A stretch of 64,000 bases of DNA from Gambelia wislizenii (Eukaryota > Chordata > Lepidosauria > Squamata > Crotaphytidae), in assembly GCA_030847615.1 (NCBI GenBank), contig JAUMIR010000001.1, forward strand, positions 180,005,001-180,069,000. The letters are read 5' to 3'. The position numbers and the translations under genes are program-made. Under the pieces are notes generated by a model. That model was given only the letters and a program-made list of their open reading frames with translations, was not told the DNA's origin and did no database searches. The stretch's first letter is position 1, and every line of letters starts with the position of its first letter. Shown here piece by piece: positions 58,211 through 64,000 of the stretch.

Positions 58211-58639
58211 GAGAAGCAGCTGTTTGGCTTGCTAATATGGTGCAAAGCTAGTATAAGCACTGAAAGCTGTACATGTTAGTTGGAAGAATGCCAGAAAGAT
58301 GTGGAGCAAATTATGCCAAGAGAAAGACTAGGACAGTATGCTACTTTTCATCTAATCTGTCCTTTCCCCAAGAGATATTTTGACTGTAAATACTGATGTG
58401 TCATCAGTACTATTGTACAAGTGAGACTTGCAATAAAATGTTGCGATGTGTCTCCAGTTCCTGAGTGGAGTGCTTTGCCTGTGAATTGTTCTTCATGAAG
58501 GCTGGAACAGGAGCCTTGCAAATGTGGAAATTCAGGCATCCCAGAAAAGGGTGAGTTCCAAAAATAGTGAATTGATGAATTACATTCTCCTCCCATATCT
58601 CTCTCTTGCTCTAACACACACACCCTTCTGTGTTATATA
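58211..58639. other. Anonymous sequence
   Basis: Nothing recognised. Confidence 0.45.
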
Positions 58640-59200
58640 GGACTTTGTAACAGATGAGTCAAATATGGCGTCATAACGATGCCACATAAACGCGAAAGGG
58701 CATGCAGATCAGACGTCGCCCTTTCGCATTTACATAAAGTCAAAATCACATACCTTTTAATTGACAGCTTAAGCCGCCAATAGATCCCCCATGCTGCTTT
58801 TGTGCTGGCATTGCCAGTGTGAGAACCCTCGGGGCGTTTAATTCTTGTCAATGCAGAGTCAATGGCTGGACCATCACAAACACTTCCAGGTGATATCGTG
58901 ACATCCAGGTAAGTGACAAACTTTTTATGACCCTACCTGGGTTACTTTGAAGTTTTTAAGTGTGTTTAGGTGCTTGGTGTTACTTTTGGAGTTTTATTTT
59001 TTAAATTTCCCATACAATGAAATTGCATAAGATTTGAAAGGAGGAAGTGAAGGGAGCTCTGTTCACTTCCTCTTGATTAGTGGGAAAGTCTTTGCTGGGA
59101 GGGAAAGGTAAGTGCGGAGGGGGAATTCTTTTGTTGGCATAAAATTCAATTTGTTATGCCAGCAAAAGAACATTTTAAAGAAAATTGTCTGATAAAGTCC
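58640..59200. mobile_element. MITE with 3-bp duplication (ATA), GG-ended family
   Basis: 561 bp. Ends GGACTTTGTAACAGA and TCTGATAAAGTCC; duplication ATA at 58637-58639 and 59201-59203. Shares CAGCTTAAGCCGCCAATAGA and TGTGTTTAGGTGCTTGG with 25465. A short internal hairpin (GCGAAAGGGC and GCCCTTTCGC, about 58691-58728) is not in the other copies. No transposase. Confidence 0.87.
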
Positions 59201-59221
59201 ATAGTATATAGTGTGCTTATA

Positions 59222-59430
59222 GGACTTTATCAGACACTCTAAAAAAAACCCCCGCAGAGGTCGGGAGGAGGGTACCACTGTCCCACTTCCGGCAGTCACA
59301 CACCCCATCCTCCTCCCATCCTTCCTCCATTCTCCCTCTGTGCTGGAGTGTTGGAAAAGGCACCACTTTTGATTGACAGAAACTTCTGTCAATGAAAAGC
59401 GGCACCTTTTTCGTCCCTCCAGATAAAAGA
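59222..59430. mobile_element. Half of a palindromic MITE
   Basis: After ATA it starts GGACTTTATCAGACACTC and carries GAGGTCGGGAGGAGGGT and CACTGTCCCACTTCC, matching one arm of the element at 27093. The second arm is absent. Confidence 0.68.
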
Positions 59431-59544
59431 TGGATTGCATACCTTCCAGCTGTCCTAATTGGGCAGGTGCAGTCCGTATTAATCATCTGCTGTCCCATTG
59501 GCTTCCAGGGATTGCTCAGGCCTCATTTCCTATTTATTTATCCT

Positions 59545-61487
59545 TTTGGCACCCCAGCGTATCCACAGAACTCTCCTCCAGCACCATATCTCAAATGAGT
59601 TGATTCTCTTCCTGTCAGGCTTCTTCACTGTCCAGCTTTCACAAACATAAATAGAGATTGGAAATACAATGTCATGGACAATCCTGACTTTGGTATTCCA
59701 TTATAAATCTTTCAACTTGAGGATGTTGCCTAGTTCCTTCATAGCTGCCCTTCCAAGTCTAATTCTCTTCTAATTTCTTGTAGTTTCCATTCTGATTAAT
59801 AACTGAGCCAAGGTATGGAAACCCTTTTACCATTTCAATGTCTTCTTCTGTGATCATTATTTTTCTTATCTAAATGTCCAACTGTAACCCTGCCTTTGCA
59901 TTTCTTCTTTGATTTTCTTCAGTAATCATTCCAGGTTTTTGCTGTTTTCTGCTAGTAGTATGGTGTGGATTGCATATCTTAAACAGTAGATGTTCCTTCC
60001 TCCAATGCTCATGCCTCCTTCCTCAGAGTCTAATCCAGCATACATTCAGGATACCAGTTAAACAGGATGATAAAGTGCAGCCCTTGCCAATTGGAAACCA
60101 TTCTGTTTCTGTCCTAACAGTGGCTTCTTGTTGTGAGCACTACTTAGACATCAAACATTGTGATACATCCATTTCTGTAAGAGCAATCCATAGTTTTTCT
60201 GTAAGAGCAATCCATAGTTTTTCATGACCTACACAATCAAAAGATTTGCTATAATCTATAAACCACAGGCTGACCTTCTTCTGAAATACTTTGGTGTGCT
60301 CCATTCGCCAAGATATGTATGTGATGTGACCACAGTGCCTCTTCCTCTTCTGAACCCAGCTTGGACATCTAGCATTTTTTGCTGCATATATGGTAAAAGT
60401 CTTTGTTTTAGAATTTTGAGAAACTCTTTTTTTTGTTTTTGTTTTTTACATTATCTTCAGATTCTACACGGATTGATTTGGCCTTCTTCTTCTTCTAATT
60501 TTTCATATCAGCAGTTCATGGACTATACCACAAGCTGCTCCTGTCTTGTTTTTGCAGAGAGAATCTTCTCCTTCCAATTATCTAGTACTGGCTATCAGGT
60601 GGTGTTCATGTATACAGTCATCTCTTTGGTTGACTGAGGAATGTGTTTGTGATGAACAGTTGTTGGCTTCACAGAATCCAGTCAGTCACTTTTCTGCTTC
60701 ATTTCATTATCCTAGGCTAAATTTTCCTTCAATGTTTGGTTCTGCTCTGTTTCCTGCTTTTGCATTCCAATTCCCTATGATTACCAACATGTTTGTTTTT
60801 CTGTGTGATCATTTTCCTCTTGGACTCCAGCATAGAATCTTTCCATTTCTTCCTCTTCTGCCTCTGAGGTTGGAGCATAAACTTGGATTATAGTTATACA
60901 GTACTAATGGGTTTTCCCTGAAGTCTTATGGATATGATTCAGTCAGACTTTACATTATATCCTTTGACTGCTTTTGCTACATCTCTCCTCACAATTAATG
61001 TCACTCAATTTCATCTTTTTCATTTCTTGAGTAAACCACTGTGTTGTTATATGATTGAAAACATCCCATTCATGTCCAGTATAGCTCACTCACCCCAAGT
61101 GTTGCAATGTTTATATGTTCCATTTCTTGTTTTACAATGTCTAGCCTCCTGTGATTCATGCTCAGTGAGTGCCTTCTGACATGAGAGATTCATCTTTTGA
61201 CACTATCTCTTGTTTTATTTTGGACTGTCTCATCATGGGTGTTTCAATGGAGCAGGCTTCAGGAGTGGTTTACCATTGCCTTCTTATGTGCATTACTCAC
61301 AAGTGTTAGCTATGGTGCCACTGCTGTTGTCTCTGGGAGATTTTCCACAAGTGTCACACCCACTACTGCTGCTGCCCAGTAGCTGTTTGGTACATTTCAT
61401 CTCATTCTTCACCAAAAGCCTTTCTAATGTGAGAGACCCCACCAGCTGTGCCACCACAATCAGCATATTTTCTTCCCTCATAGGAAC
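59545..61487 (-). mobile_element. BovB (RTE clade) LINE, degraded, interrupted by a solo LTR
   Basis: Minus strand near 59740-59570 reads LGRAAMKELGNILK, KVRIVHDIVFPISIYVCES, WTVKKPDRKRINSFEIWCWR, the C-terminal RTE/BovB blocks. Further upstream (60040-60400) the text parallels 3900-4230 of the first copy, including the CCAATTGGAAACCATT segment. No open frame survives. The upstream part to 61487 is assigned by continuity and may continue beyond the solo LTR. Confidence 0.8.
60172..60222. repeat. 24-bp tandem duplication inside BovB
   Basis: TTCTGTAAGAGCAATCCATA occurs twice, 24 bp apart; the other BovB copy has it once. Confidence 0.88.
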
Positions 61488-61910
61488 TGTCAGAATTGGC
61501 CCTTGACGTTGCCTATTTCTGCCATTTTCAGTGTTCTCTTGTAACCTTGCTTTAAGTTATGTTTTCATTTCTTTGTGCTTGCTAACAAGTGTTCTGGGAT
61601 GACTGTGGAGGGGAGTATAACATTCGCTAAGGGAATGGAGAAATAAGCTTGCGGTGGCAGAATCGGCATGGGAAAAATGGGATGGACAGTGCATGGGAAG
61701 AGGAGGTCAGGAGGTCAGGGGGTGATGGTTAACTAATAATATTGAAGCCCACCAGATTGCAACATGCTTTTAGTATAATGTCTGCCTTTCAAGTTTCAAT
61801 TCTGAGCAATAACCTTGTATGATATGCTTTCTGGATTTCTGTGCCAATAAAGTGTTCTGTTTAGCCCTAACACTACTGGTCACTGTGCCTGGGAATTGAA
61901 GTCCATGACA
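61488..61910 (+). mobile_element. Solo LTR, family 1
   Basis: 423 bp, starting TGTCAGAATTGG and ending CCATGACA. Flanks GGAAC (61483-61487) and GGAGC (61911-61915) form a 5-bp duplication with one mismatch. AATAAA lies in GCCAATAAAGTGTTC about 65 bp before the end, marking the R region and the plus orientation. Homologous to 27543. No internal viral genes in the window. Confidence 0.85.
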
Positions 61911-63488
61911 GGAGCACACAGTTCCAACAGCACAGAAAGGTAGTGCCATGGTGGCAGTAGGCTCAAGCAAAAGAAAAACTGTTGCAGACTCAGTATCTGT
62001 GTTTTGCCCTCTTGACCACACTCTGATATTGCTTGGTCACATCAGAGTGGCCTAGTTTTCTCCTAGTCTCCTAGTTTTTATCTGTGAAATGTTGGAGGGT
62101 ACAATATTGCCACTTTGATTGCATGATTGCAGTGGTTTAAAATTGTTGGACAATGCTTAGGGAACTAGTTTAGTATCTAGCTGGTACTCTTAATAACAAG
62201 AACAGTAACAACTCTCACTTGAAAATTAAAAGCCAACCAATGTAAAGTAATTTTTACATTTCTGTTTATAAAAGAGCCATACAGGGCAACTGAAAAGCCT
62301 TTGCATTGTGACCTGGCAAAATAGCATGCCTTTGGATTTTGTATCCATTCTAGGTTTGATTTCCAAAAAAGATAATGATGACTGATAAGTATCATAAGTA
62401 AAATAGCTTGTTTTGTGTGGTCTGGTTTTTTAAAAAATCCTTGTGATCCATCCTGTGTTCTAACGGCATGTAAGAGAATTGTATATTCAGCTCTATTTAC
62501 TATTAAGACAAAATTAGTGCACATGCATCATTACAGCTTATGTACTCTGTCTTAGAGTCAATCAATCCACATAGTCATTCCTTCTTTCCAAATATCTCAA
62601 CAACCAGGAATCACTGGGTGGCTACAAGAAATTGGCTAGTAACCAGTGGAACATAGTCTGCCGAACCCAGATGTTGTGAACTTTAAAAAAATAGCAAATA
62701 GCCTTTCCTGAATAGATTTTTTAAGGGGGGGGGGGATAACCAAGAAAAAAATTAACACCAAATGTGCTAATTTTGGTATCTTAGAAAGAAGATGTAGTAC
62801 TCTGGCTGTGAAATGTATCATTTGATAGCTTTATACTTTGAATTTGAATATAATAATGGCATCCTTTGATGTGCTTGCACCTATGTACTTTTGTCATGAT
62901 TTGTGTCTTTGACTAATAAAAAATTTATAGGGCTCAAGCTGTTGACGCTGTTGGCACCTGTTTCAGATCCATTTTTACTGACAGCAAGCTGCTGCTGGCA
63001 AGCATTCAGCCTTTTTATCATAAAAAATACACATACTGGCACTCCTGGCACTGCACTTTATTCTCCATTAGCAGCTTCCCCACCACCACCTCATGCACAC
63101 ACTGCAAATGCTGTATCTAAATCAGCAATAGATGAGATGCATTGTATAGTCTGAACACTGGAATTCCTTAACTAGAATTGCTGAGCTATGCAAGAACCTA
63201 TTGGGAGATTCCCTACAAGAAATGTAATAACTCCTTCACATGTATACTGTTGTTTTCAGAATCCTTCATCCACATCATCTTACAGTCTTTATAACAAACC
63301 TGTAAGGCAGGATGATTTTATTATCACCATTATAGATAGGAGACTGGCTTGTATGTGGCCACTGAAGGAGCTCATAGCAGAGGTAAGAGTGAATCTAGGG
63401 GCTTTCTGATTAGTATCTCTGTCTCATAGCTATTGCTCTACATCAGATCTCAAGTACATATATGTTTATATATAAATGCCAACAAATA
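61911..63488. other. Anonymous sequence, first part possibly BovB
   Basis: The first ~130 bp may be the continuation of the interrupted BovB. A segment at about 63280-63400 (AACAAACCTGTAAGGCAGG) faintly resembles an ancient MIR/L2-type core. A G11 run lies at about 62724-62734. No gene recognised. Confidence 0.4.
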
Positions 63489-63702
63489 CAGTCAGCCCTC
63501 TGTATCCACAGATTTGGTACCCACAAATTCTACCATCCATGGCTTGAAAATATTCCAAAAAATTAATTCCAAGAATTTTATATAAGTGACACCATTTTAC
63601 TATGCCATTGTATATTGTAGATTTGAATATCCACAGATTTTGGTATTCACAAGGTGGTGGTGGTCCGGGAACCAAACCTTGGCAGATACCAAGGGCCCAC
63701 TG
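63489..63702. mobile_element. Tigger/mariner-like MITE with TA duplication
   Basis: 214 bp. Left CAGTCAGCCCTCTGTATCC, right complement CAGTGGGCCCTTGGTATCTG; TA at 63487-63488 and 63703-63704. Interior includes AACCATGG-like and ATATCCACAGATT text usual in Tigger-derived repeats. Confidence 0.87.
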
Positions 63703-63809
63703 TACCACAAAATTCAACTGGATAAAATATTCCATGTTAGGCCTTGGTTTTGAACTTTTAAAATGATCTAAAATTCCTAGAGAAGCTGTCTGTGGAAATG
63801 ACTTCATGG

Positions 63810-64000
63810 AGAATCTTTATTTATTTATTTATTTATTTAATCAATAAATTTATTTTATGTAGTTTATGTCCTATGTTTCTCCCAGCATGGGACACAAGAC
63901 AGTACACAACATAGGTTGAAACAAAATCTGGCTAAAAAACATTCATAGTAGTAAATTCATTTTAAAAAATAAGTCACTGTATCTCCCTCTGGCTTTTCTT
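63810..64000. repeat. (TTTA)n and AT-rich interspersed repeat, copy 3
   Basis: TTTA units at about 63817-63840, then TTTCTCCCAGCATGGGACAC and an A-rich body, similar to 57865. Runs off the window. Confidence 0.55.

Noticed and set aside
1..64000. Host protein-coding gene or operon
   Set aside because: No conserved exon chain or non-transposon protein family was recognised on either strand.

Overview
The window is non-coding vertebrate DNA. I recognise no host exon, rRNA, tRNA gene, CRISPR array or operon. Nearly every interpretable feature is a transposable element or a relic of one. The mix points to a squamate reptile, most likely a lizard: BovB/RTE LINE fragments, L2 and CR1 LINEs, full-length L1s of two lineages, 5S-rRNA-derived and tRNA-derived SINEs with RTE-like 3' tails, and many TIR elements (Tigger-like, hAT-like, and short palindromic ones with 3-bp target duplications). 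The organism call is an inference from repeat content; another lepidosaur is not excluded.

Layout. 1-2569: an L2 LINE on the minus strand, cut by the window edge, with about 170-bp GC-rich 5' monomers. 2.7-6.2 kb: palindromic MITE, BovB fragment, L1 endonuclease fragment and SINE. 6-33 kb: mostly anonymous sequence with SINEs, MITEs, two kinds of LTR-like repeat, a 351-bp CpG-rich palindrome, a Tigger-like MITE inside a 5S-SINE, and a tRNA-SINE cut by both a MITE and a solo LTR. 33.7-36.06 kb: a CR1 LINE ending in three copies of its 8-bp terminal repeat. 36-43 kb: sparse, with one MITE nested in a Tigger-like MITE. 43.06-56.94 kb: a full-length L1 with 15-bp target duplications that carries a second full-length L1 (45201-52822) with its own 19-bp duplications. 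57-64 kb: MITEs, a second BovB copy interrupted by a solo LTR, and a Tigger-like MITE.

How the parts work together. The LINEs supplied endonuclease/reverse transcriptase. The L1s probably acted on their own RNA; the BovB/RTE enzyme is the likely driver of the SINEs, judged from tail resemblance. The MITEs carry no transposase and would have been moved in trans. The nested insertions give a relative chronology: tRNA-SINE, 5S-SINE, BovB and the outer L1 are older than the MITEs, solo LTRs and inner L1 found inside them.

The most informative locus is the L1-in-L1. The inner copy has its 5' UTR and most of ORF1 inverted relative to ORF2, the signature of twin priming. Its ORF2 is almost intact (one frameshift in an A10 run), but the catalytic FADD motif reads FADN. 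I found no convincing new biochemical system. The less described material is the set of GG-ended palindromic MITEs with 3-bp duplications, the L2 5' monomers and the two LTR families.
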